Shown one piece after another: positions 1 through 9,975 of a stretch of DNA of 64,000 bases (positions are counted from its first letter, which is position 1; every line of letters begins with the position of its first letter). The notes under the pieces were generated by a model. That model was not told the origin of the DNA and did no database searches. It saw only the letters and a list, made by a program, of their open reading frames with translations. A program made the position numbers and the translations under genes. This DNA comes from Solicoccozyma terricola (taxonomy: Eukaryota; Basidiomycota; Tremellomycetes; Filobasidiales; Piskurozymaceae): positions 705,375-769,374 of the forward strand of contig BCLD01000001.1 in NCBI GenBank assembly GCA_001600875.1, in the 5' to 3' direction.

Positions 1-21
1 CCCCCCCCCCCCCCCCCCCCC
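1..21. repeat. Poly-C run at the window edge
   Basis: Twenty-one consecutive C residues open the window, inside the expected last visible intron of MSH1. Similar runs occur at 404-420, 6879-6891, 42874-42917, 42986-43002, 43169-43184 and 55673-55690. Such runs are likely length-uncertain assembly sites. Confidence 0.9.
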
Positions 22-3000
22 GCACATCCTATTTTCCTCCACTCACTCATGCATCTCAACCATGAATGTGCTCCTATCCATGAACAAATCGTCCCTCGCT
101 CCAACTCGACTAAACACCCTATCCACGACGCCGACTTCCGCCTTATCCGCCGGGACATAACACCCCGCTTGTGCCAGGATAGCTATGATTGCAGTCTGAC
201 GAAGAACGGTTGATTTGCCACCCATGTTAGGTCCAGTGATCACGAGAAGATGGGACGTAGGTGAAAGGTTCAAAGAGTTCGGGATGAAGTTGCGCGGGGA
301 GGCAGACGAGGTCAGACCATGTTCAACGGTAGGATGTCGGCCGTTGATGATGTTCAGTGTGACTCTGTGAAGAGCAATCTCCGCAGGAATTAGCAACGAT
401 GAACCCCCCCCCCCCCCCCCGCGGGCGCACCGCGCCACCTACCCATCATTTATCACCGGCCTGACAAGTCGTAATTCCAACGCAGCCTGAGCGAATCCCA
501 TCGTGAGGTCCAGCTCACTCATCAGCGCAGCATTCCATGTAAGGTCCTCTTCACGATTACAGACCTGACGGAGGGGGTGCGGCAGGTCAGTCGTCGACAT
601 TCGACATCGGATGGAGGATTTGACAACCAACGACACCAACAGTCTTCCTTAGGCTCTCGAATGCTCGTCGTTGTGCGGCCAAAATCCGATCAGACATATT
701 ATAGAGTTCTGATCCGAGAGCTGTCCATTCCTACTCGAGACAATGTTACCATCAGCGGCGTCGTGGATCATTCATTGAGCAGCACACGGCTGACTCACAT
801 TATACATGTACGCTCTGGTACTCTTTGAGCTGGATATCGAGATGAACATGGGGTCGTTGGCCAATAATGCACACTGGTCGGCTCTGGCGTGGATGTGATA
901 TCCCACATTATTGTTGCGCAGCGTTAGTTTCGGGGAATCTGAACGAGAGAAATCGAATTTGTTAGTTTTATAAATCGAGCAGCTGCCCGGTCGCCTCACT
1001 ATATCGTAACTGCAATTCTCGTTGCATTTCATCCTTGCGTCGTAATAAAGCATCATTCATATCATGAAGTTCGTCGAGTTCGTTAGATGCACTGTGTGGA
1101 TTGGCGCCATACGTCAATAATCCTCAAATGTCAAGTTGACAACGCCTTCTCTCACGTTGGCTTGATCCACCACATCGCATCTCTCTCCGCTGCCTGCTGA
1201 GCCGCCTTGCTCAACGGTATATCCTCTGAGAGGGTAACCGGTCCATCCACGGTCACCGAGTCCTGCTCATCCTCCTCCAAAGCAGAACCTACCAAGGCGC
1301 TTTCCACCACAGCTTCATCGATCGTCTTTGCCAGGTCATCAAGATATCGAAAGCCATCGATGAACGTCGCCAGCCGCATTCGAGCGACAGAGTCCCCTTC
1401 CCAACGTTCAAGCTCCAAGCGCACCCTTTCAATCATCCATGACATCCCCTCGATTGCGGATTTGAGATCCCACAAATCCCTACCAAATCCGATGCCCGAT
1501 CCGAACGCGACTGGGGAATCTTGACTCCATCCAAGGAAGCGCTGGATGATACGACCGAGATCACCCCGACTTCCACCACTGATACCTGATCCTCCTCCGC
1601 CCGCACTGGCGAGCATCATGGTCTTGAGTTTCTCGCGGAGATCCTCTCGGAGCGACGGACGTACGAGGAATGCTTCGACCAAATCATGCCTCGCGATGAT
1701 AGTCGGCGCGTTAGCTGATGGCTGACACAGAGAGTTGACCAGTAATCGCGTCCCGGACGGCGTCAGAGTCCGTTTGATAACGCTGAGCAGTGTTCCAGCC
1801 CTAGATACGGCAGAAGAGTGATAACTGCCTCGAGAAGACCCGGCTTCTTGTCGAATAGTCTGTCGAATCTCCAAACTGAGGAGAGTGGAGGCGTCAATCT
1901 TCATGTACGCGGTGGAAGATTGGTGGTTGGGAGGCATGAGATCCGGCATGAATTCCATAAGACAATTTTCAAGGTGTTGTCGTGCGGTACACGCAGCACG
2001 GCCTTCAAGAAGGGGTAATGATTGATGACTTGCTGGTATAGGTTGTTCAGGCAGATAAGAGACAAAGATACCGCTCGCGTTGATCAGGGACATTAGAGCC
2101 GATTTTGATTCGTCCGTCAAGGGTTTGTCCCTCAACGTGGAGTCCAGAACCACCTCTACCGGAGATAACCTAGCCAGATCGTGCTCGAGTTCCCCAATCG
2201 TTGAAGTTTTGGTAATCAACGCTCTATCCGTAGAGATATCAATGTATGCCAAACCAACCGGTGTCCTCGATACCACATCGTCTCCCTCGCCTGAATCCTT
2301 GCTCGGAGATCCCAACGAAATCGCCATCAAATAGCGATTATCATCCATACTCGACCAATTCTCCACCATCAAAGTGCCAGGTGTCAACTTCCTAGCCACG
2401 AATCTAGTTTTCGCTTGTCCTGTAGATTTGCCGCCGGGTCTACCATCGTGGGGATCTTTCTCTTCGACAATGACGACGCTTCGGCCAAGGGAGAGTAAGA
2501 GACCAAAGTATTTATCTCTCTGAGTGATGGGGAAACCGGCAAAGGGAAACGAGGAGGTGGAGGACTTGGATTTAGAAGGAGGGCCGGAGGAAGAGGAGAA
2601 TTTCTTTGATGTTAGCCGGATTTGCAGCAGCGAGGCGAGGAGAGGTGCTTGGGTGAAATAAGACTGTTTGAAAGATTCTTTCGTTTAAGAAAGGCCAAGG
2701 CCAACAACAAAAGAAATAGGGTCACTAACCTCGTAAAACATTCCAACCCTTGTCAATATCAAATCGTCAGGATATCTTTTCATATTCTCCCAAAGCTCCC
2801 TTGCTAGAGCTGTATCCGGAAAATCACCCGACGCAATCGCTGATTTCCATGCTGTATTCTCCTCCTTGTTCGAGGGAGATTGTGACTGACGTCTTTTAGG
2901 TTGGGCTGAGGACAGAAAATCATATCAGTGCAGCGTCTCAGGCATGTTGATGATCGGACGTACCCTCGGTTTCGAAAGGTGGCAGGGAAGGCAAAGGTCT

Positions 3001-3177
3001 TCCATCCACTCCGGTAGCTTGCTTTGGAAGGTCAGATAGTCGCTTTCGAGTCTTGGTTCTGGATACAGCACTAGCGTACCGATGGTGGACGAATAGAGGT
3101 TGTGCCAACCGGCCTGCTCCGTTGCCAAACGTGATTGCGGAGACACGACAAGGAATCCCGGTTGACCATCGGATCAT
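1..3177 (-). CDS. MSH1: Mitochondrial MutS homologue MSH1 (C-terminus beyond left edge)
   Basis: DNA mismatch-recognition ATPase, probably acting on mitochondrial DNA. The ATG at 3177 opens an Arg/Ser/Ala-rich leader that looks like a mitochondrial presequence. After two introns (about 2965-2907 and 2731-2621) comes the mismatch-binding domain with [16 protein letters not shown], which holds the Phe-X-Glu wedge motif, then [14 protein letters not shown] and [11 protein letters not shown]. The core and clamp domains follow in the long exon 2399-1152, then several short exons (GYHIHA near 900, [17 protein letters not shown] near 500). The ATPase domain has Walker [11 protein letters not shown] at about 205-235 and RSTFMVEM at about 75. 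Walker B and the C-terminus lie outside the window. The TPGT signature and bacterial-like domain I point to MSH1 rather than MSH2, 3 or 6. An exon ends near 51 at a GTGAGT donor, and a 17-base C run (404-420) lies in the intron before the exon with GRHPTVE. Confidence 0.88.
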
Positions 3178-3363
3178 CGCGTCGGGCAGCCTGCAAGATA
3201 TCGAGGGCGAGGAAGGAAATCTTTTTCGGCTCCCGATATCATGCTGCTCTCAACATGATCGTGAACGAATGTGCTGGTCGCCGTATGGCAATTGAATGGT
3301 CATGATCGATCAACACATCGCTCCCTCCACAATAATATGCTGTTTCACGTGTTGATTGTTCGC

Positions 3364-5591
3364 TCATTCGCCCGGGTTAGTCACCGCGACGCCACCGGTC
3401 TCCAGCCTCCTCGGTTCACCGCTCACTTCCAGCCGACCTCGGACGTTCGTGATGGCGCAAGCGTTCGACCAGGTCGGTGTGACCTGCTCCACCGTGTGGC
3501 CTTTAGATGAGAGTGAAGATAGTTGCGCGGTGGTAAACCCTGCAAAGGACTTGGATGCATCTGAAACCTCCATAGCGAGCACGTTCGGGGAGAGTTGGTG
3601 GTGGATTCGAGGCGTTGCTAGAGCTTGTTCTATGGCAGGAATGGTGTTGGAATCAGTGTGATAGGCCTTGGGCGGTACTACATGTGCAGGATCTACTTAC
3701 GAGCACCCATGCCGTAGTCCTATAGGGAAAACAGTGTAAACGCGATTCGTGCCCCTCCGCCGACGGTCCACTCACTAGAACATTCCTTACAACCTGCACA
3801 TTCGTACTGATTATCCTGCTACCACCCGCACATCCTCCAGCAGCGAGCCAGCCGTTCTCTCCCTCTACGATCCAGGGACTCTGACTGCTCAAGGGTCTCT
3901 TTCCTCCGGCAATGACATTAGCTTTTGATCCCTCGTAACCCCAGGTATTAACTTCTCCCGGGAAAGAAAAGTCTTCCAGGCCATCGTTAAGAATGATTCC
4001 AGTCTGTGGATCGAGAATCCGCGATCCCCAGTAGAGAAGGATGGTCGAGGTTAGAGAGATGACGAGACCTGAAGAGTCGGTGGCTACAAAATGAGACGTC
4101 CCCCTATCTTCCTTGATATCAATCCTGTTGGTATTATTTAATTCACATCGCATCAGTCGGATGGCCAGCCGACCCCATTAATCGACAGCAAGCTCACATT
4201 CCCGGATTGTAAGCGGACGGATCCAACACCGTGTCATCCTGTATCATTTCCTTCAAGTTCTTCCCCTTTTCACCTGTCAGGAACCGCCGTTGTAGTTCCG
4301 GTACCTCTGGAACGAACGCTGGATCACCTATCATTGTTCTTTGTCCGTAAGCAAACTGCACTTCATCTCACAGGTCAGCACACCCCCTCCAAGCCACAAA
4401 CGTAGGGGAGAGGATGATCACCTTCATTGCCTCTGCAGTCCGATGTATCAGAACCTCGTCATCCACCGGCTTCACATCATTGAATTGTCCTAGAATATTC
4501 AGAGCTGAGAGCACGATAGATCCGGACGAGGGAGCAGGAGTCGAGTATATGCGGTGTTGGGAACGGTAGGGTATTGATAATGGTTCGGTTAGGTGAATTT
4601 CATAATCTACGATAGTACATCAGATTAAGCGTTGAGAGCGAGGGCGAGGGCAATTGCGGACAAAACTCACTCTTCATATCATCCATGGTCATCACTCCCC
4701 CCAAGCTCCTCACACAATCAACCAAGCTCTTCCCCGTATCGCCCTCGTAAAACTCCCGCGCACCCTTCTCCGCCAATGTCCTTAGCGTTTTGCCAAGAGC
4801 CGGCCGAGTGACCCTACTCCCGACCGGAAGAAATTCCAACTTGTCGATCTCTTCGTGGGAGAGAGATTTGTAAGGGGCGGTGGGATGTGAACCAGAGAAT
4901 ATTGCGCGAAAGGCGGGGTCCATGAGGAGATATGATTTGGTAGGGTGGATGGGATGTGAGGAGGCGTGATGACCTGATCCTGGAACGGTAGCTTGCATTG
5001 CCTGTGTGACAGCGTTTTATAAACCCCCGTGAGCAAAAACCTTCGGTAATCAGTGCCAGACGAGCCCCAAAACTCACATCCCACAAGTCTCGATTCAACT
5101 CGAATCCCTCGTCGCACAACTTGATAGCAGGAGCGAGACATTCCGCCCAAGTCAACTTGCCGTATTTTTCATGCAGATGTGCAAGGCCAGCAATCTCTCC
5201 GGGAACTGCTACCGAGAGAGGACCGATTGCACTGGGAGAATGTGGAGCGTGCATCATGGGATGAGCGGCTGCCTAGAAAAGATCACGGTCAAGGCGGTGG
5301 TTGGTGGAAGGACATGCAGATTGAGACCAGATTGAGACTCACTGGAGCAGCATTACGAAAGTCTACAGCTTCATAACACCCTTCCTGTGTTCTAATCAGG
5401 GCGAAACCTCCACCTCCTATCCCTGTATGATGAGAATTAATGACACCGACGCATAGAACAGCAGCGATTATCGCGTCTGCTGCTGAACCACCTGCTTGAA
5501 GGAGGGAGGCACTGAGCGCGGAGACGGAGGATAGTTCGCATGTCACAGCGCCTGGTGTAGCATGTCGGATAGACGAGGAGGCAGTCGACAT
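3364..5591 (-). CDS. Gamma-glutamyltransferase (glutathione hydrolase)
   Basis: N-terminal nucleophile enzyme that cleaves gamma-glutamyl bonds, as in glutathione, and transfers the glutamyl group. About eight exons read from 5591 down to the stop at 3364. The large-subunit part has QAGGSAADAIIAAVLCVGV and HTGIGGGGFALIRT, then PLSVAVPGEIAGL. The autoprocessing site is DRGTSHF at about 4105, whose Thr should become the small-subunit N-terminus and nucleophile. Downstream are YWGSRILDPQTGIILND, GGKRPLSSQSPWIV and GGCAGGSRIIST, all typical of the small subunit. The C-terminal exon is about 3640-3364. The product is roughly 560 residues, normal for the family. No signal peptide or membrane anchor is visible before the catalytic domain, unlike most eukaryotic members. 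The start lies only 234 bp from the divergent dehydrogenase gene, leaving little room for an upstream exon. Confidence 0.92.
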
Positions 5592-5825
5592 GGTGATGAG
5601 CCAGCGCTGAGAGATGCCGACGGCTGAGTGGTGGTCGGTGGTTATCTGACCATCTCTCCCCGTGGGGAACCGTCGCGTTTCACGGCATTCGCCGGATCAT
5701 CAGCTACCAGCAAAATATTACTAATTGCTCTCGACACTTTTTCTGTATTCAGCTCCATCCTGCTCCCATCAACTCTTAAATCTTTCTCCAGGGTCAGACT
5801 CCACCCGTCACCGGCCATCCTCGTC

Positions 5826-7326
5826 ATGTCCCGTCTCTCAACGACACACGGCAAGAAGGCCAAGGTGTTATTCGTGAATGAGCCCACGTCTGCCAGGCCA
5901 GAGGTGGTTGAAAGGTTGAAGCAAGTCATTGAGATTACAGTGGGTGATTCGGGGTGGGCCGCCGTTGTTACTGTGCTGATCTTATGTCCATCTCCCTTGC
6001 CGATTTAATGGGGTGGTTTGTCGTTGACGAACAGCAAGCTCGTAGAGATTCGGACGATCAACATGCAGAACAGTTGACCAACCTGGAAAAATCAGATGGA
6101 CCATTCCTCGGTACATCCTTCCCCAACCATCTATATATGCTTGCCGAAATCCCCCGACTGATCCTGATCCCGTCAATCAGCCGCTGTGTGGTTCTACAAC
6201 CCATTAGACAAAACTGCGTTGTACGTCTCCGGTTGCGCCGTTTCATGGGTGGTTTGGAACTCTTTTCACTCACTTCGTTCCCGCCGCAGTCCCCATCTGA
6301 ACAAAGCCACCCTCTCGCCCCTCCTCTCAACCGGTACCCTTTACCTTTCCACCTTTGGCGCCGGCCACAACCACGTCTCTCTCGATTCCCTCCCTCCCTC
6401 CGTCACATACGCAAACAATCCCATCTCACCTGCCATCCGGACCGCTGATTCGACGGCGAGCATGATACTGTCAACGATTAGAGGGAGTTGGGGACATGAC
6501 AAACGGATTAGAGAGGGTGGATGGGTCAAGGAAGGCGAGGACTGGGTGGCGAAAGATGCGAGGAGGTGTACGGCTGGTATTGTTGGAATGGGTCGGATAG
6601 GGAGATTGGGTGAGCCACCTGTTGTCTATGAAGGCGAGATGAGATAAAAGACTATCAAGACTGAAAAGACGCTTGACAGTGGCGGATCATCTATCGCATT
6701 TTGGGATGAAAATCATCTACTCTCAACGAAACAAGCTATCTCCTGAACTGGAAGGGAAATACGAATATGTTTCGTTGGATGAGCTGTATAAGCGGAGTGA
6801 TGTGATTACTTTACATTGTCCTTTGACAGAGGAGACAAGAGGAATGGTGGATGATGCAGGTGAGAGCAGAGCATACGTCCCCCCCCCCCCCGGCTCGACA
6901 CGTACGAATGAGCTGCCGAGTGTTGATGTCCAACATGACCATCCATCCATCCAACCCCACCCCACCAACCCAGCTTTTGCAAAGATGAAAGACGGTGTCA
7001 TCTTTATCAACACTTCCCGCGGTCCCGTTGTCAACGAGTCATCCCTTGTGCTGGCTCTCGAATCGCGCAAAGTTCTCCGCGCCGCTTTGGATGTGTATGA
7101 ACATGAGCCGACCGTGCACCCTGGTTTGATAGCGTCCGATCGAACATTGCTACTACCTCATATAGCTGTGGTCAACGAGACCATGAAGGCGGATATGGAG
7201 GAAGAGATCTTGGAGAACTTGGAGCGTTGGTTGATTGAAGGCAAGGCGAGAACGGCGGTTGTTGAGCCGAGGGAGGAAGGGGATAGGAAATGGCTGGGTT
7301 TGAAGAATGGGGGTTTGGTGGAGTGA
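5826..7326 (+). CDS. D-isomer-specific 2-hydroxyacid dehydrogenase
   Basis: NAD(P)-dependent oxidoreductase that would reduce a 2-keto acid such as glyoxylate or hydroxypyruvate to the D-2-hydroxyacid. Start ATG at 5826 (MSRLSTTHGKKAKVLFVNEP). Introns lie at about 5940-6037, 6110-6179, 6605-6672 and 6859-6974; the last contains a 13-base C run. The Rossmann motif is GIVGMGRIGRL near 6575. Catalytic residues are visible as Arg in INTSRGPVVNE, Glu in DVYEHEP and His in LLLPHIA. The protein is about 360 residues, normal for the family. The stop is at 7324-7326. Which keto acid is used cannot be read from the sequence. The gene shares a short bidirectional promoter with the gamma-glutamyltransferase gene. 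Confidence 0.9.
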
Positions 7327-7523
7327 AGAGGGAAGAGGGGAGGGAAGAGGGTTTACCCCGATCTGGAGGAAGCAAAGAATTTCTATAGAGTGGGAAAAAA
7401 GAAAACACAAGAAGACCAACAACCTATCATATACATGGAAATATCGCGGCAAACATATTAATTGGGGGCGGTGTCGGATGAGAAAGGGATAACCAGAAAA
7501 AAAAGGACTACCCCGACGTTTTA

Positions 7524-8602
7524 TCACATCCCCTTTGGAAGTTTTGGAGCACCTCCGAATGCCTCAGCGTAGACGCCGGCACGGAGTTGATTCCTGATAT
7601 GGGGAGGGGGAAATATCAGAGGTGTTATCTGGTGCATGAAGCGACAAAACGCAAGACGACGGGGGAGACTTACTTGTATGTCTGATTCCAGTACTGATTT
7701 GTGCGGCGTGGCGTTGGGGAGGTTAGTAGGGGGATGGGGGGTGGGACGTTCGATCTAGGGTTAGGGTTTTCGACGAGGCGACGAGGCGGACTTGTGAAAC
7801 TCACCTTGGAAACCTTACTCGGTTCATCCCCAGTGACCGCTGCGATATTCTTAAAATTCAACGACGCCGTCCTAATAAGATCATCAACGATAGCGAGTCG
7901 GATAGCAGAAGAAGTTTGGAATTTGTATGTGGAAGTGGAAGAGTGTTGTTGAGATTTACGTGGAGATTTGGAAAATTTCTTATCGTCGTCTTCGGAGTCG
8001 GAGTCGGAGCGCTCACGTTTCGTCGGGGTTTTGGTTGGGGTCTTTGGTGGGGGGGCCTTCTTTGTTGGGGTCTTTGGCGGCTGCTTGCCTCTAGGTGTCA
8101 TCGTTTTAGAACCAACATTCAAGATCGGTTTAACATCCTCCTCCTTCTCCTCCTCATCATCGATCACATCCACACTCTCCGGGATAAAATCATCTCCATC
8201 GCTTTCTTCAGACGACGCGGAAGGCGCACGATCATGGTGTATAGTCATTGGTTCGCCATTCAATTGGGAAGATGGTAGTGGCGGCGTGGTGGTGGATTTG
8301 GTAGCGGTAGCGGTAGCAGTTACGATTCCAGGAAGTGTGTCGATGGTTTTTGTTGCTGTCTCCATTGCGATACCGTCTTCGAGTCCTTGTTCATGATTAC
8401 TAGAATGACCACCACCCTCACCCTCACCCCCACCCCCACCCCCACCCCCACCCCCACCCCCACCCCCAGTTGAGGCAACTCGCTCGTCATCACTATTCCC
8501 TTCTTGTTCTTCCATATCGTAGTCATCGTCGCCTGGTAACGAGATATGATACTGAATCGGTTTACGATTGATCACCGCGGTTCTAGTTGGTCTGGAGGAC
8601 AT
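7524..8602 (-). CDS. Acidic, low-complexity probable nuclear protein
   Basis: I do not recognise a named family. The protein starts MSSRPTRTAVINRKPIQYH at 8602. An acidic stretch follows, then a poly-Gly tract coded by a CCCCCA repeat on the plus strand (8425-8469), then Ser/Asp/Glu-rich segments and a Lys/Pro-rich basic patch with PPKTPTKKAPPPKTPTK resembling a nuclear localisation region. The C-terminal segment looks folded: AIRLAIVDDLIRTASLNFK, then VTGDEPSKVSK, spliced over about 7803-7707 to YWNQTYK, then over about 7673-7591 to NQLRAGVYAEAFGG and stop at 7524. The spacing of helices and aromatics there is loosely Myb/SANT-like, but that is only an impression. It converges with the dehydrogenase gene, 197 bp away. 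Confidence 0.7.
8425..8469 (-). repeat. (GGGGGT)n microsatellite coding for poly-Gly
   Basis: On the coding (minus) strand GGGGGT units repeat about seven times, encoding Gly-Val/Gly-rich residues depending on frame; the used frame gives poly-Gly. The G-rich strand could form G-quadruplexes and the repeat length is probably variable. Confidence 0.85.
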
Positions 8603-8737
8603 TGAAAGTGGTCGGTAGGAGACTCAAGGACGGGGGGATGAGAGCAGCGAGTGAGAGACTTTATTCTATTTTATCAATAGGTGGTTTGATAGTATACAGC
8701 ACGAAGGGGTGGGTGTCTTTGGGAGGGAGGGAGGGAG

Positions 8738-8744
8738 TTATATA
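8738..8744 (-). promoter_or_regulatory. TATA-like element for the acidic-protein gene
   Basis: TATATAA reads on the minus strand 136-142 bases upstream of the ATG at 8602, a sensible core-promoter distance for a fungal gene. Confidence 0.4.
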
Positions 8745-9500
8745 GACGGTTACATTGTATTCGAGGAGGGATACGTCGTGTTTACCTACTGTTGCTTCGT
8801 GGGGGTTGTTCTCAACGAGGACCACGAGGACAACCAGATATTACGTGGGGCAAGGAAACGTGTATTGTGGTAGAGAAATGAGGGGATTGGTATGATAGTC
8901 CGCCGTTCTGGGTGAAGGTAGGTGGGAGTGAACCGTGTGGAGCGGGGATCGGGATAGAACGGGGGTCAGTGGGGGTCAGTGGGGGTCAGAGAGAGGGGGT
9001 GAGGGGGTTCAACGAGCGGATCAACGAGCGGGTCAACACAGCGATCGATGGTTCCATTCGAAAGCAGTCCGTCGAGGGCAGAACGGAAGGGAAGGGCCCA
9101 GAGGGAACCGAGAGTACGCAGGTTTGCTACTCATATTCCGTGGATTCGGATTCACAGTGACGAACCCCCCCCCCTCTTCCCCCTTCCCGTACTCCTATTC
9201 CCGATCGCAAGCAAGATAGGGTCCCCGTCACACGATCCCACGATCCACACGGTCCACACGGTCCCATCCAACTCTACTCCGTACAACTCCGTGTTAACGA
9301 GTTATTCCATGCTCTGCTCCATCCCAGTCCCCCGGCGGTAATGGCTAGGAGAGAGACGTTTTTAGGGCTCTCTTTGTATAGTATAGGGGTGGGACTGTCA
9401 CGGTGGGGGTGGGAATGGGAATGGGAATGGGGGATGGGGGATGGTGGGGAATGGTGGGGGGGATGGTGCTGCCACTGCCAGCGAGGGAAGCGGGGTTGGG

Positions 9501-9508
9501 TATATAAG
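9501..9508 (+). promoter_or_regulatory. TATA-like element for the FYVE gene
   Basis: TATATAAG lies about 470 bases upstream of the ATG at 9976. That distance fits if the leader is long and contains the intron suggested by the GTGAGTGG donor near 9761. Confidence 0.35.
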
Positions 9509-9975
9509 ACTGGGCAAGCTGTGCAACTCGTTGGGAATGTACATTACTCAAGGATTCAGCCCAGCAACGCCACTCTTCGCTTCTCCAGTACAGCTCAGCC
9601 GTTCTTGCTAGCTCGTTCGCACATTGCATCTCGGCACCCCACCCCACCCCACATCCCACTCCTCTCCGACACTTACCACCCACATCGAGGGCTGAGGTTT
9701 TGGTCAAATTGTGGGGAACAAGTGCGATAACATCGTGTGAGGCATTTCCCTCGAAAAACAAGTGAGTGGCATGACTGCTGCGGTCGTTCTTAACAACTGA
9801 TATGAGTTTTGGGTCGTAGTCGACTAGCAAATCATCCAACCTCTCCATCTCCCTAGGTCCTCTTCTCATCTCATCTTGACCACCGCCCATTCGGATCTCT
9901 ACGTACACAACTATCTGCCCTTCATCATCATCATCAACAACCCCTTCCTCCCTCCGTTTCCAAATTACCTCCGTT

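Larger units (their letters stand above)
8603..9975. promoter_or_regulatory. Divergent intergenic region between the acidic-protein and FYVE genes
   Basis: This 1.37 kb carries no reading frame I believe in. It holds the leaders and promoters of both flanking genes, purine-rich simple sequence (GGGAGG repeats near 8720, GGGAATGGGAATGGGAATG near 9415), three tandem copies of GGGGGTCAGT at 8961-8990, and a ten-C run at 9165-9174. A GTGAGTGG donor near 9761 upstream of the FYVE start suggests a 5'-leader intron. Confidence 0.6.

Noticed and set aside
1..3177. MSH4, MSH3 or MSH6 as identity of the MutS gene
   Set aside because: Domain I with the FYE wedge and [11 protein letters not shown] fits the bacterial-like MSH1 group; the N-terminus looks mitochondrial.
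5954..6448. A 164-codon plus-strand frame within the dehydrogenase gene
   Set aside because: It reads through the second and third introns of the dehydrogenase; only part of its exon 2 overlap is coding.
8425..8469. Telomeric or CRISPR-like repeat
   Set aside because: It is a short hexamer tract within a coding exon, with no spacers and no chromosome-end context.
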